Assembly: GCA_030681645.1 (NCBI GenBank)
Contig: JAUXRX010000007.1
Span: 310,001 to 374,000 of the forward strand
Origin: Archangium sp.
GTDB taxonomy: Bacteria > Myxococcota > Myxococcia > Myxococcales > Myxococcaceae
Direction: 5' to 3'
Length of the DNA stretch: 64,000 nt
The translations under genes were made by a program, and so were the position numbers. The number at the start of each line of letters is the position of its first letter. The first letter of the stretch is position 1. Below the pieces are notes generated by a model. That model did no database searches. It was given only the letters and a program-made list of their open reading frames with translations, and had not been told where the DNA came from. Shown piece by piece: positions 27,387 to 35,559 of the stretch.

Positions 27387-28190
27387 TCAGCGCAGGTTGA
27401 TCAGGCGCTTCGAGCGCGGCTCGGCGGGCACCGGCATTCCGTAGCCGGTGAAGAGCTCGCGGCGGACCACGTGGTAGACGGTGCGGCTGGTGAGGAACTC
27501 GCGGTGCACCACGTCGGCGACCTCGATGTTGTGGAGATCCTGCCCGTCGTCGTTGCCGCCCTCCACGATGCAGGTGGGGAACGGGTTGACCTTGTCGGCC
27601 TTCGAGAACACCGAGGTCATGCGCACGTCGCGGGGGAAGGCGCCCATCTTGAGCCGGCGAATGAACGGCGACATCGGCGTGAGCTGCCAGATGCTGCGCG
27701 AGATGAGCCCGTAGGCCGCGATGCCGAAGTACGCCGACGGCGAGCCGTTGTGGGGCGTGCCCAGCGTGACCACGTTGCGCACCCGGCGGTCACCTCCGAG
27801 GCGCTTCACGTAATACGAGGCGATCAGCCCGCCCTTGGAATGGCCGACGATCGAGAGCGGGCCCATCTGGGGGTAGCGCAGGTAGAGCCGCTCGACCTTC
27901 TCGCGCACCTTCTCGGCGAGCACGTCGATCGCGTCGGTGTTGAAGGCCTGCTTCCAGCCGCCGAGGTTGATGCTCCACACGCAGAACTGATCGCGGCGCA
28001 GGCGGTGCTCGAGGATCTCGAAGCTCTGCCGCGTCGACATGAAGCCGTAGAGCATCAGCACCGGCCGCGGGCAGTTGGTGAAGTCCGTGCGCCGTACGAT
28101 CTGATTGGTGCTGCGATCGAAGTCGACGTAGCCCTTGAGGTAGCGCAGCGTGCGCTTGAGCTGTCGTACCTTCATGTCGAACGTCGACAT
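27387..28190 (-). CDS. Alpha/beta hydrolase, lipase-like
   Basis: 267 residues from ATG at 28190, with AGGGAG upstream. The nucleophile elbow is GHSKGG (Ser), with upstream LMLYGFMSTRQSFEILEHRL as the oxyanion/HG-like strand and TLGTPHNGSPSA downstream. This is the layout of lipases and esterases that act on long acyl or polyester substrates. The catalytic Asp and His are likely in the EGGNDDGQDLHN region. No signal peptide, so a cytoplasmic substrate is likely. Substrate unknown. Confidence 0.85.
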   Translation of the reverse strand: MSTFDMKVRQLKRTLRYLKGYVDFDRSTNQIVRRTDFTNCPRPVLMLYGFMSTRQSFEILEHRLRRDQFCVWSINLGGWKQAFNTDAIDVLAEKVREKVERLYLRYPQMGPLSIVGHSKGGLIASYYVKRLGGDRRVRNVVTLGTPHNGSPSAYFGIAAYGLISRSIWQLTPMSPFIRRLKMGAFPRDVRMTSVFSKADKVNPFPTCIVEGGNDDGQDLHNIEVADVVHREFLTSRTVYHVVRRELFTGYGMPVPAEPRSKRLINLR

Positions 28191-28277
28191 CGCGCGACTC
28201 CCTCTGGGCCCCGACACCTCGAAGGATAATGCGGCCCACCGCCCGCTGCGATTTGGGCGCCCTGCCCACATGTGCGG

Positions 28278-28862
28278 TCAGGTGCGGCAGAGCACGAACC
28301 AGTTGTCGAGCTTGCGGGTGCCCCGCCAGGCGCGGCCGATCGACACGTGCTTCGACACGCCGCGCACCACGTCTCTGGTCTGGTTGAACACGAAGAACGA
28401 GAGCCGGCTGGCGTTCGAGAGGATGGGCGGGGCTCCGGTGAGCGGCCGCTTCGGCAGGCGGGTGTAGTCGACCAGCACCTCGTCGCCCTGCTGCACGGTG
28501 ACGAAGTAGCCGGGGCCGACGGTGGTGAGCACCAGCGCCGAGCCGTCGTTGTAGCCCCAGCGCTCGGTGGCCTTCACGGCGGGCTCGTCGGGCACGGCGA
28601 AGATCTTCGCGAAGCGGGTGAAGGCGTACATCGAGTTCCGGCCCTCGTGACGCACGCCCTGCAGCGGGGGCGTGGCGGCGGGGGCGAGGTCCTCGAGGGT
28701 GAAGCGGCGGGCGCCGGCGACGATCTCGAAGAGCAGCGCCTGCTCGTCGCTTCGCAACGCGAGCGTCTGGGCGAGGCGCGCGTCGGCGGGGAGCGCGTCG
28801 AGGTAGTCGGCGAGGCCCGCGGCGGTGACGGTGGATGCTCTGATGAGGCCGGCCAGTTGCAT
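28278..28862 (-). CDS. Hypothetical protein
   Basis: 194 residues. No signal peptide or membrane helix. A helical N-terminal half (ADYLDALPADARLAQTLALR) is followed by a beta-rich part with YAFTRFAKIFAVPDEPAV and GYFVTVQQGDEVLVDYTRLP. Family not recognised. It is upstream of the lipase-like gene on the same strand (87 bp) and may be cotranscribed. It diverges from the two-receiver regulator, with a hairpin repeat in the divergent region. Confidence 0.65.
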   Translation of the reverse strand: MQLAGLIRASTVTAAGLADYLDALPADARLAQTLALRSDEQALLFEIVAGARRFTLEDLAPAATPPLQGVRHEGRNSMYAFTRFAKIFAVPDEPAVKATERWGYNDGSALVLTTVGPGYFVTVQQGDEVLVDYTRLPKRPLTGAPPILSNASRLSFFVFNQTRDVVRGVSKHVSIGRAWRGTRKLDNWFVLCRT

Positions 28863-28895
28863 GGGACTCCCTTACACTACGCTCACCGAGTGTCT

Positions 28896-28917
28896 CCCTC
28901 TCCCGAGGGGGAGAGGG
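28896..28917. repeat. CCCTCTCCC hairpin in a divergent promoter
   Basis: CCCTCTCCC (28896-28904) and GGGAGAGGG (28909-28917) form a 9-bp stem with a 4-base loop. The same hairpin appears at 36770, 50294 and 57520, there at convergent gene ends. Here it is between divergent starts, so it is unlikely to be a dedicated terminator. Confidence 0.65.
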
Positions 28918-28988
28918 TCGGCGAGAGGGCAAACCGGAAAAAATCGCGCTCGACTGACGCTGCAACTCTCGCCACTCTCAGCGCCGCG

Positions 28989-30608
28989 ATGGATGTGAGC
29001 GAAGACGCCGATTCGGTGACCGTGGATCTGCATCGGCGGGTGCTGGTGGTGGCCGCGGGGGCGATGCGCGCGGCGCTGGCCGAGCAGTTGCGGGCCGAGG
29101 GCTTCGAGGTGCGCGATTCCGACGACGCGCTGGGGGTGGTCGAGCTGGTGCGCGGCTGGCGGCCCGACCTGGTGGTGATCGAAGAGGTGCTCCCCGGCCG
29201 CAGTGGCCGCCAGGTGGTGCTCTCGCTGCGCGCCAACGGCGACACCTTCAAGCTGCCGGTGGCCGGCGTGCTCACCGATCTCTCCGTGCCCAACGTGCTC
29301 AAGTGGCTGCGCGTCGGCGCGACCGACATCTGGCGCTTTCCCTTCACCCGCGACGTGCCCAGCCGCACCCGCGAGCTGATCGACGAATGTGACAGGTCCC
29401 AGGTGCAGCTGGCGCACATGCGCGCGCGCCTGCTCGCCTGGGTGGGCCGCGCCGAGCTGACCGGCACCGTGACCACCTACCCGGGCACGCCCTTCGAGGG
29501 CCGCGCCACCTTCGAGCGCGGCGCGCTCAAGGCGGCGCAGTTCGGCTCGCAGTCGGGGGAAAAGGCGCTCGACCAGCTCCTCGAGGTCGAGGACGGGCCG
29601 GTGCTCTGGGAAGAGTCGCCCGGCGCCGAGCCGGCGGCGAAGGCCTCGCTGCCCGCGGGCTACAAGGCGCGCGTGCTGCTGGTCGAAGACGACCCGTCGT
29701 TGCGCAAGATGGTGATGCGCCAGCTGTCGCAGACGGGCTACGTGCTCGACTTCGCGGTCGACGGGCAGGCGGGGCTGCAGCTGGCGGGGCAGAAGCCGTG
29801 GGACATTCTGATCGCGGATCTCGATCTGCCCCGGCTCGATGGCTGGGGGCTGCTGCGCGCGCTGCGGGCCGACGTGGCGCTGCGCGAGATCTCGGTGATG
29901 GTGCTCTCGGCGCACGACGGCACGGTGGACACGCTCAAGGCGGCGCGCGCCGGTGCCCGGGCGTACTTGAAGAAGTCGGGCCGGGCGAAGGAGCTCCTCG
30001 ACGCGCTGGCGCTGCTCGCCTCGCCGCGGGCGCGCATCTGGAACGGGCTGGCGGCGCGCACCGAGGTGAAGGTCGAGCTGCGCTCGGTGGGGCCGCTGTG
30101 GCTCCTGCGCGCGCTCGCCGAGCTCGACTGCCAGGGCCGGCTCGAGCTGGAAGACGAGCTGGGCCGCTACGAGCTGAGCGTGGCCCAGGGCCAGCTCGTG
30201 GGCGTGGCCGCGCAGACGGGCAGCCTGCGCCTGCAGGGCCGCGAAGCGCTCGAGGCGTTGATCGCCAGCCGCGCCGAGGGCCGCTTCCGCTTCATCGAGT
30301 GCCCGCTGCCCGAAGGGGCGCGCTGGCTCTACGAGCTGCTCGACGAGAGCTGCGAGGCGATGCGCCGCGAAGAAGCCCGCAAGCTGCAGGAAGCGATGAC
30401 GCGCCCGTACCGGCTCTTTCTCAACGAGGAGCTCGCCGGCCTGTTCGCCCGGGTGGCGACGGTGAGCGAGCTGCGGGTGCTCGACGCGGTGCGCTCGTCG
30501 CCCGACAGCCTCGAGGCGCTGGCGCAGAGCACGGGCCTTCCGGTGGCGGAAGTCGAGCCCGCCCTGGCCGAATTGGTGCGCCGCGGCGTGCTGACCACCG
30601 AAGCGTGA
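28989..30608 (+). CDS. Two-receiver response regulator with DUF4388 domains
   Basis: 539 residues from ATG at 28989. Layout: receiver 1 (about 16-125), DUF4388/PATAN-like (about 146-205), receiver 2 (about 227-345), second DUF4388 (about 365-430) and a C-terminal helical, winged-helix-like region (about 465-539). Receiver 2 is intact: acidic pocket LVEDD (D234, D235), phospho-acceptor D277 in IADLDLP, and K328. Receiver 1 lacks the acidic pair and has Glu65 in place of the acceptor Asp, so it is a pseudo-receiver or a constitutive mimic. Such proteins signal in myxobacterial motility and development; no sensor kinase is adjacent. Confidence 0.85.
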   Translation: MDVSEDADSVTVDLHRRVLVVAAGAMRAALAEQLRAEGFEVRDSDDALGVVELVRGWRPDLVVIEEVLPGRSGRQVVLSLRANGDTFKLPVAGVLTDLSVPNVLKWLRVGATDIWRFPFTRDVPSRTRELIDECDRSQVQLAHMRARLLAWVGRAELTGTVTTYPGTPFEGRATFERGALKAAQFGSQSGEKALDQLLEVEDGPVLWEESPGAEPAAKASLPAGYKARVLLVEDDPSLRKMVMRQLSQTGYVLDFAVDGQAGLQLAGQKPWDILIADLDLPRLDGWGLLRALRADVALREISVMVLSAHDGTVDTLKAARAGARAYLKKSGRAKELLDALALLASPRARIWNGLAARTEVKVELRSVGPLWLLRALAELDCQGRLELEDELGRYELSVAQGQLVGVAAQTGSLRLQGREALEALIASRAEGRFRFIECPLPEGARWLYELLDESCEAMRREEARKLQEAMTRPYRLFLNEELAGLFARVATVSELRVLDAVRSSPDSLEALAQSTGLPVAEVEPALAELVRRGVLTTEA

Positions 30609-30644
30609 GTTGATTCCGCCGGTGGGGCGTGGTTCTCAAGGGCC

Positions 30645-33182
30645 GTGGACGATTTCCTCGACGATCTGAACCCGCCCCAGCGCGACGCGGTGCTGCACGA
30701 GCGGGGGCCGCTGCTCGTGCTCGCGGGCGCAGGGTCGGGGAAGACGCGGGTGATCACCCGGCGCATCGCCTCGCTGGTGCGAGATCGCAAGGTGCCGGCC
30801 TGGCGGATCCTCGCGGTGACCTTCACCAACAAGGCGGCGCGCGAGATGCGCGAGCGGCTCGAGCACCTGCTGGGGCCGCTGGCGCAGGGGCTCACGGTGA
30901 GCACCTTCCACTCGGCCTCCGCGCTGATCCTGCGGCGCGAGGCGGAGAACGTGGGGCTCGAGCGGAACTTCGTCATCTACGACGACGGCGATCAGCTGCA
31001 GGTGGTGCGGCGCGCCATTCGGGAAGCGGGCATCGACGTGGCGTCGGTGACGCCGCGCGAGATCCTCTCGAAGATCGACGCCGAGAAGAACCAGGGCCGC
31101 CTGCCGGACCAGATGGAGCCGGGCAACGACCCCAAGCAGCAGTCGGTGCAGCGCGTGTACCGCAAGTACCAGGCGTACCTGCGCTCGGCGAACGCGGTGG
31201 ACTTCGGCGATCTGCTGCTGCTGCTCGTCGAGCTGCTGCGGAGCAACGAGGAGGTGCGCAAGCGCTATTCCGGGCGCTTCCAGCACGTGCTGGTCGACGA
31301 GTTCCAGGACACCAACCCGGTGCAGTACGCGCTGCTCAAGCTGCTGGCGCCGCCGGCTCCCGGCCCGGCGAACCTGGTGGTGGTGGGCGACGACGACCAG
31401 AGCATCTACCGGTGGCGCGGCGCCGAGGTGGACAACATTCTCGGGTTTCCCGCCGAGTACCCGGGCTGCAAGGTGGTCAAGCTCGAGCAGAACTACCGGT
31501 CGGATCAGACGATCCTCGAGGCGGCGCACGCGGTGATCAGCCGCAACAAGCGCCGCATGGACAAGAAGCTGTGGAGCGCGCGCGCCCGGGGCGAGCACCT
31601 GGGGCTCATCATCGCGCCCAACGAGCGGGGCGAAGCGCAGGAAGTGGCGGCGAAGATCCACGAGCTGCGGCGCGACGGCATCGCCGACTACGACCAGATG
31701 GCGGTGTTCTTCCGGGCGAACGCGCAGAGCCGGGTGATCGAAGAGACCTTCCGCCTCATGCGCGTGCCGTACGTGCTGGTGTCGGGCCGCAGCTTCTACG
31801 AGCGCGCCGAAGTGAAGGACGCGGCGAGCTACCTGCGCCTGATGGCGAACCCGCGGTCTGACGCGGATCTCGAGCGGGTGATCAACGTGCCGGCGCGCGG
31901 CATCGGCGACACCACCGTCGATCGGCTGCGCGACTACGCGGCCGAGCAGGGCATCAGCCTCTACGAGGCGATCGAGTTCCCCGAGCGGGTGGACTCGCTG
32001 GGCGGGGCGGCGGTGAAGCGGCTCAAGGCGTTCCGCGAGCTGGCCGAGCGGCTGGTGACGTACGCGAAGCACACCCCCGACGCGACGAGCGCGGCGCGGT
32101 ACATGCTCGAGCAGACGGGCCTGGTGGCCACCTACATGGCCGAGGGCACCGACGAGGCCATCGGCCGGGCCGAGAACTTGAAGGAACTCCTCACCGCGAC
32201 GGGCGAGTTCGATCGCCAGCGCGAGGAGCGGCTCGCGGCGTCGGGGCTGCCGTTGCCCGCGATGGTGCCGATGCCCGAGGGGCCGGGCACGCCCGGCACA
32301 CCTGACCCGGAGCCCGAGCCCGAGGTCGAGCCGTCACCCCAGGGCGATCTCTTCGCCGCGTTCCATCGCCCGGCGGTGGCCGTTCACCCCGAGCGAAGTC
32401 GAGGGGCCGGGCTCGAGGTTCCGACGCCCCCCGTTCAGCCCGAGCGGAGTCGAAGTGCCGAGGTGCCGTCGCCCCCCGCTCAGCCCGAGCGGAGTCGAGG
32501 GGCCGAGGCCCCCGAAGACGCCCCCCTCGAGCTCGAGGTGCCGCCGCTGCAAGGCTTCCTGGAGCAGTTGAGCCTCGTGGGCGACGCAGACGGCGAGACC
32601 GGCGTGGGCAAGCAGCGCGTGTCGCTGATGACCATGCACGCGGCGAAGGGGCTCGAGTTCGACGCGGTCTTCATCACCGGCATGGAAGAAGAGGTCTTCC
32701 CCAGCCGGCGCGCCACCAAGCCCGAGGCGAGCGAGGAGGAGATGAGCGAGGAGCGCCGCCTCTGCTACGTCGGCTTCACCCGCGCGCGCCGCCGGTTGTT
32801 CTGTTCGCTGGCGCAGAGCCGGGCGCTGTTCGGTGAGCTCCGCTACAACCCACCCTCGCGCTTCCTCGCCGAGGTGCCGCAGGAGCTGTTCGGCTTCCAC
32901 CAGGTGCCGGAGATCGAGCGGCCCAGCCACCGCCCGCCGATGATCCGCCGGCGCGGCGAAGGCGACGACGGGGTGCACGTCGATCGCACCTACGATCAGT
33001 CCACCGACTTCCACCAGGGCGGGGGCGACGGCGAGGTGAAGGGCATGAGGGTGGCCCATTCGCAGTTCGGGCGCGGCCAGGTGATCGAGGTGGTGGGGAA
33101 GGGCCCCAACGCCAAGCTGACCATCCGCTTCGACAACTTCGGGGTGAAGACGGTGATCGCGCGGTTCCTGCAGCCGGCCTGA
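30645..33182 (+). CDS. pcrA: UvrD/PcrA/Rep-type DNA helicase
   Basis: 845 residues, GTG start at 30645. Superfamily 1 helicase motifs are complete: Q motif LNPPQRDAV, Walker A AGAGSGKT (27-34), motif II VLVDEFQDT, motif III GDDDQSIYRWRGA, motif IV NYRSDQTI, motif V TMHAAKGLEFDAVF and motif VI CYVGFTRAR. The C-terminus (SQFGRGQVIEVVGKGPNAKL) is the PcrA/UvrD Tudor-like domain that binds RNA polymerase. It unwinds DNA in repair and replication restart. Residues about 545-630 are a Pro-rich insertion holding three PERSR-type peptides encoded by a dispersed repeat. Confidence 0.95.
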   Translation: MDDFLDDLNPPQRDAVLHERGPLLVLAGAGSGKTRVITRRIASLVRDRKVPAWRILAVTFTNKAAREMRERLEHLLGPLAQGLTVSTFHSASALILRREAENVGLERNFVIYDDGDQLQVVRRAIREAGIDVASVTPREILSKIDAEKNQGRLPDQMEPGNDPKQQSVQRVYRKYQAYLRSANAVDFGDLLLLLVELLRSNEEVRKRYSGRFQHVLVDEFQDTNPVQYALLKLLAPPAPGPANLVVVGDDDQSIYRWRGAEVDNILGFPAEYPGCKVVKLEQNYRSDQTILEAAHAVISRNKRRMDKKLWSARARGEHLGLIIAPNERGEAQEVAAKIHELRRDGIADYDQMAVFFRANAQSRVIEETFRLMRVPYVLVSGRSFYERAEVKDAASYLRLMANPRSDADLERVINVPARGIGDTTVDRLRDYAAEQGISLYEAIEFPERVDSLGGAAVKRLKAFRELAERLVTYAKHTPDATSAARYMLEQTGLVATYMAEGTDEAIGRAENLKELLTATGEFDRQREERLAASGLPLPAMVPMPEGPGTPGTPDPEPEPEVEPSPQGDLFAAFHRPAVAVHPERSRGAGLEVPTPPVQPERSRSAEVPSPPAQPERSRGAEAPEDAPLELEVPPLQGFLEQLSLVGDADGETGVGKQRVSLMTMHAAKGLEFDAVFITGMEEEVFPSRRATKPEASEEEMSEERRLCYVGFTRARRRLFCSLAQSRALFGELRYNPPSRFLAEVPQELFGFHQVPEIERPSHRPPMIRRRGEGDDGVHVDRTYDQSTDFHQGGGDGEVKGMRVAHSQFGRGQVIEVVGKGPNAKLTIRFDNFGVKTVIARFLQPA
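32380..32509 (+). repeat. Three in-frame dispersed repeats inside the helicase gene
   Basis: Copies start at about 32380, 32431 and 32476, each around GTTCASCCCGAGCGGAGTCG. The core starts are 51 and 45 bases apart, both multiples of three, so the reading frame is kept. They encode HPERSRGAG, QPERSRSAE and QPERSRGAE. The region sits between helicase motifs and is low-complexity, so the insertions look tolerated. Confidence 0.85.
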
Positions 33183-33183
33183 A

Positions 33184-33381
33184 TCACCCGAGGATCGGGG
33201 TGAGGAAGCGCAACGCCGTGGCGTCGAGCGCGCGCCGGGTGATCTGGTCCTGCAGCCGGTTGAGGTCTTCGCGCACCTCGGCGAGATCGCCGTTGAACTC
33301 CGCCAGCGGCTCGTCGGCGAAGTCGCGCTGCTCCACGCGCACCCCCACGTGCCCGCCGTTGCCGCCTTCTCCGCCGCCCAC
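33184..33381 (-). pseudogene. Possible small gene or C-terminal gene remnant
   Basis: An open frame with coding-like, charged helical sequence (EVREDLNRLQDQITRRALDA, ending TPILG) lies between the helicase and the FGE-like gene. A GTG at 33381 would give 65 residues, but no good ribosome site is near. The upstream part (GGGEGGNGG) looks like a linker, so this could be the tail of a lost gene. Nothing else is seen in 33183-33421. Confidence 0.3.
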
Positions 33382-33421
33382 GGTCGCGCTGGCGCCGTCG
33401 GTGGGTCGATCTCCCCTCGAG

Positions 33422-34381
33422 TCACTTCGCGACGCGGAAGCCCAGGTGCGACAGGCTCGAGTCCTGCGTGGTGCTCCTCCTCGCGCTGGTGCGAAAGCTC
33501 GCGCAGTAGTTCGGAGCACACAGAAACGACCCTCCGCGGATCACCCGCCTCGGCTCGAGCGGCGAGTCGGGGTCGAGCGCGCTGTCAGGCCCCTGTGGAT
33601 TCACGACGACGCCACCATCTGCGCGAGCCGCGTAGGTGTCTGCGCGATACCAATCGGCCGTCCATTCCCACACGTTGCCGGCGAGATCGAACAGGCCGGC
33701 CGCGTTGGGGGCATAGGAGCGGACGGGCGCGGTCCCCGCGGCGCCATCGACGAGCGAGTTCGTCACCGGGAACTCGCCTTCCCACGTATTGGCGAGGGGC
33801 TTTGCGGGCCACTCGTCGCCCCAGGTGAAGCGGTGGCCGCTGGTGCCTGAGCGCGCCGCGAATTCCCACTCGGCCTCGGTGGGGAGCCGGCCTCCCGCCC
33901 ACTTCGCGTACGCGGCGGCGTCGTCCCAGCTCACGTGCACGACGGGGTGCTGCTCGCGCCCTTCGATCGAGCTGCCCGGGCCTTCGGGGTGACGCCAGTC
34001 GGCGCCGTTCGTCCACACCCACTGGCGCGCGGTGAAGACCATGGAGCCCGCGACGAGCTCGGGCTTCGTCGTGCCGGGCGGCAGCTGTTTGCGCAGCACT
34101 TCCCAGTCGGGCGTGCGCTCGGCGGTGGTCACCCACTTCGTCTCTGCCACGAAGCGGGCGAACTGCGCGTTGGTGACCTCGGTCTTCGAGAGGAAGAACG
34201 GGCTCACCTGCACCCGGTGCGCGGGCGATTCCTGCGGCTCTTCGTCGCTGCCCATCACGAAGGTCCCGCCGTCGAGGAAGACGAAGTCGGTCTCGGGGCG
34301 CGAACAGCGGCAACTACTGAGCATCAGCACCACGAACAGGACGCTACAGCTCGGGATCCCTGTCGAATGGTACGCGCGCAT
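33422..34381 (-). CDS. Formylglycine-generating-enzyme-like lipoprotein
   Basis: 319 residues. An N-terminal signal with a lipobox (VVLMLSSC, Cys24) precedes a SUMF1/FGE domain: FLDGGTFVMGSDEE, HPVVHVSWDDAAAYAKWAGG, RLPTEAEWEFAARSG, GNVWEWTADW and RGGSFLC. Both active-site cysteines of true FGE, Cys288 and Cys293 (FLCAPNYC), are kept, followed by SLSHLGFRVAK. FGE turns a sulfatase Cys into formylglycine; many SUMF1 proteins have other roles. Start at 34381 is inferred from the signal; Mets at 34414 and 34432 are open. It diverges from add. Confidence 0.8.
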   Translation of the reverse strand: MRAYHSTGIPSCSVLFVVLMLSSCRCSRPETDFVFLDGGTFVMGSDEEPQESPAHRVQVSPFFLSKTEVTNAQFARFVAETKWVTTAERTPDWEVLRKQLPPGTTKPELVAGSMVFTARQWVWTNGADWRHPEGPGSSIEGREQHPVVHVSWDDAAAYAKWAGGRLPTEAEWEFAARSGTSGHRFTWGDEWPAKPLANTWEGEFPVTNSLVDGAAGTAPVRSYAPNAAGLFDLAGNVWEWTADWYRADTYAARADGGVVVNPQGPDSALDPDSPLEPRRVIRGGSFLCAPNYCASFRTSARRSTTQDSSLSHLGFRVAK

Positions 34382-34404
34382 GAAGAGCGCATATACGCTC
34401 AGGC

Positions 34405-35559
34405 ATGCCTTCATTTCACGATGAGGATGCACCCAGCGCCAGCATCAGCAGCACCGCCTGGCACCCGCCGCCGCCGCCGTCGATCGTGGTGCCGAAGATC
34501 GAGGTGACGGAAGAGCTGCTGCGGGCGCTGCCGAAGACCGATCTCCACTGCCACCTCGACGGCAGCATGCGGCTCAAGACCATCCTGGAGCTCGCGGAGA
34601 AGCAGGGCGTGAAGCTGCCTTCCGACACGGAAGAAGGCCTGGGCAAGGCGATCCACAAGGGGGAGCTCTGCAAGGACCTCGAGGACTACCTGGTCGCCTT
34701 CGACGTCACCTGCAGCGTGCTGCAGACCGAAGAGTCGCTCTACCGCGCCGCCTACGAGCTGGGGCTCGACGCGGCGGAAGAGGGCGTGCGCTACCTCGAG
34801 GTGCGCTACGCGCCGGTGCTGCACCAGGCGCGGGGGCTCAAGCTCACGCACATCATCGACTCGGTGCTCGAGGGGCTGCGGGCGGCGAAGCACAAGACGC
34901 GCCTCAAGTACGGCGTGATCCTCTGCGGCATCCGGCACATGAGCCCCGAGACGAGCCTGCGGCTGGCCGAGCTGTGCGTGGCGTACAAGAACCGCGGCGT
35001 GGTCGGCTTCGATCTCGCGGGCGCAGAGGCGAACTTCCCGGCGAAGGAGCACCGCCAGGCGTTCCAGTTGATCCTCAAGAACAACGTCAACTGCACGGCG
35101 CACGCGGGTGAGGCGTACGGCCCGGAATCGATCGGCCAGGCGCTGCACTACCTCGGCGCGCATCGCATCGGGCACGGCGTGCGGCTGCGCGAAGACGGCG
35201 ACCTGCTCAACTACGTGAACGACCACCGCATCCCGCTGGAGTGCTGCCCGTCATCGAACGTGCAGACGCGCGCGGTGGACGACATGAAGACCCACCCGCT
35301 CAAGTTCTATTTCGACTACGGGCTGCGGGTGACGATCAACACGGACAACCGGTTGATCACCGACACGACGGTGACGCGCGAGTACCTGATCGCGCACCAG
35401 CAGTTGGGGCTGTCGCTGGAGGATCTGACCACGGTGATGGTGTCGGGCTTCAAGAGCGCGTTCCTGCCGTTCCGCGAGAAGCAGGACCTGCTCAAGCAGG
35501 TGAACGCCGAGATCGACGCGACGCTGCGGGCGTTCGAACGGAAGAGCGCCACGAAATGA
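34405..35559 (+). CDS. add: Adenosine deaminase
   Basis: 384 residues. Zinc ligands His48 and His50 in KTDLHCHLDGS, then TAHAGEAYGPESI with His and the catalytic Glu, HRIGHGVRL, and INTDNRLIT in place of the more common NTDDP form. Hydrolytically deaminates adenosine and deoxyadenosine in purine salvage. Residues 1-35 form a Ser/Pro-rich N-terminal tail (HPPPPPSIVVP) outside the enzyme fold, so the start could be later. Its stop overlaps the next ATG (ATGA). The start codon lies only 23 bp from the divergent FGE-like start. Confidence 0.92.
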   Translation: MPSFHDEDAPSASISSTAWHPPPPPSIVVPKIEVTEELLRALPKTDLHCHLDGSMRLKTILELAEKQGVKLPSDTEEGLGKAIHKGELCKDLEDYLVAFDVTCSVLQTEESLYRAAYELGLDAAEEGVRYLEVRYAPVLHQARGLKLTHIIDSVLEGLRAAKHKTRLKYGVILCGIRHMSPETSLRLAELCVAYKNRGVVGFDLAGAEANFPAKEHRQAFQLILKNNVNCTAHAGEAYGPESIGQALHYLGAHRIGHGVRLREDGDLLNYVNDHRIPLECCPSSNVQTRAVDDMKTHPLKFYFDYGLRVTINTDNRLITDTTVTREYLIAHQQLGLSLEDLTTVMVSGFKSAFLPFREKQDLLKQVNAEIDATLRAFERKSATK

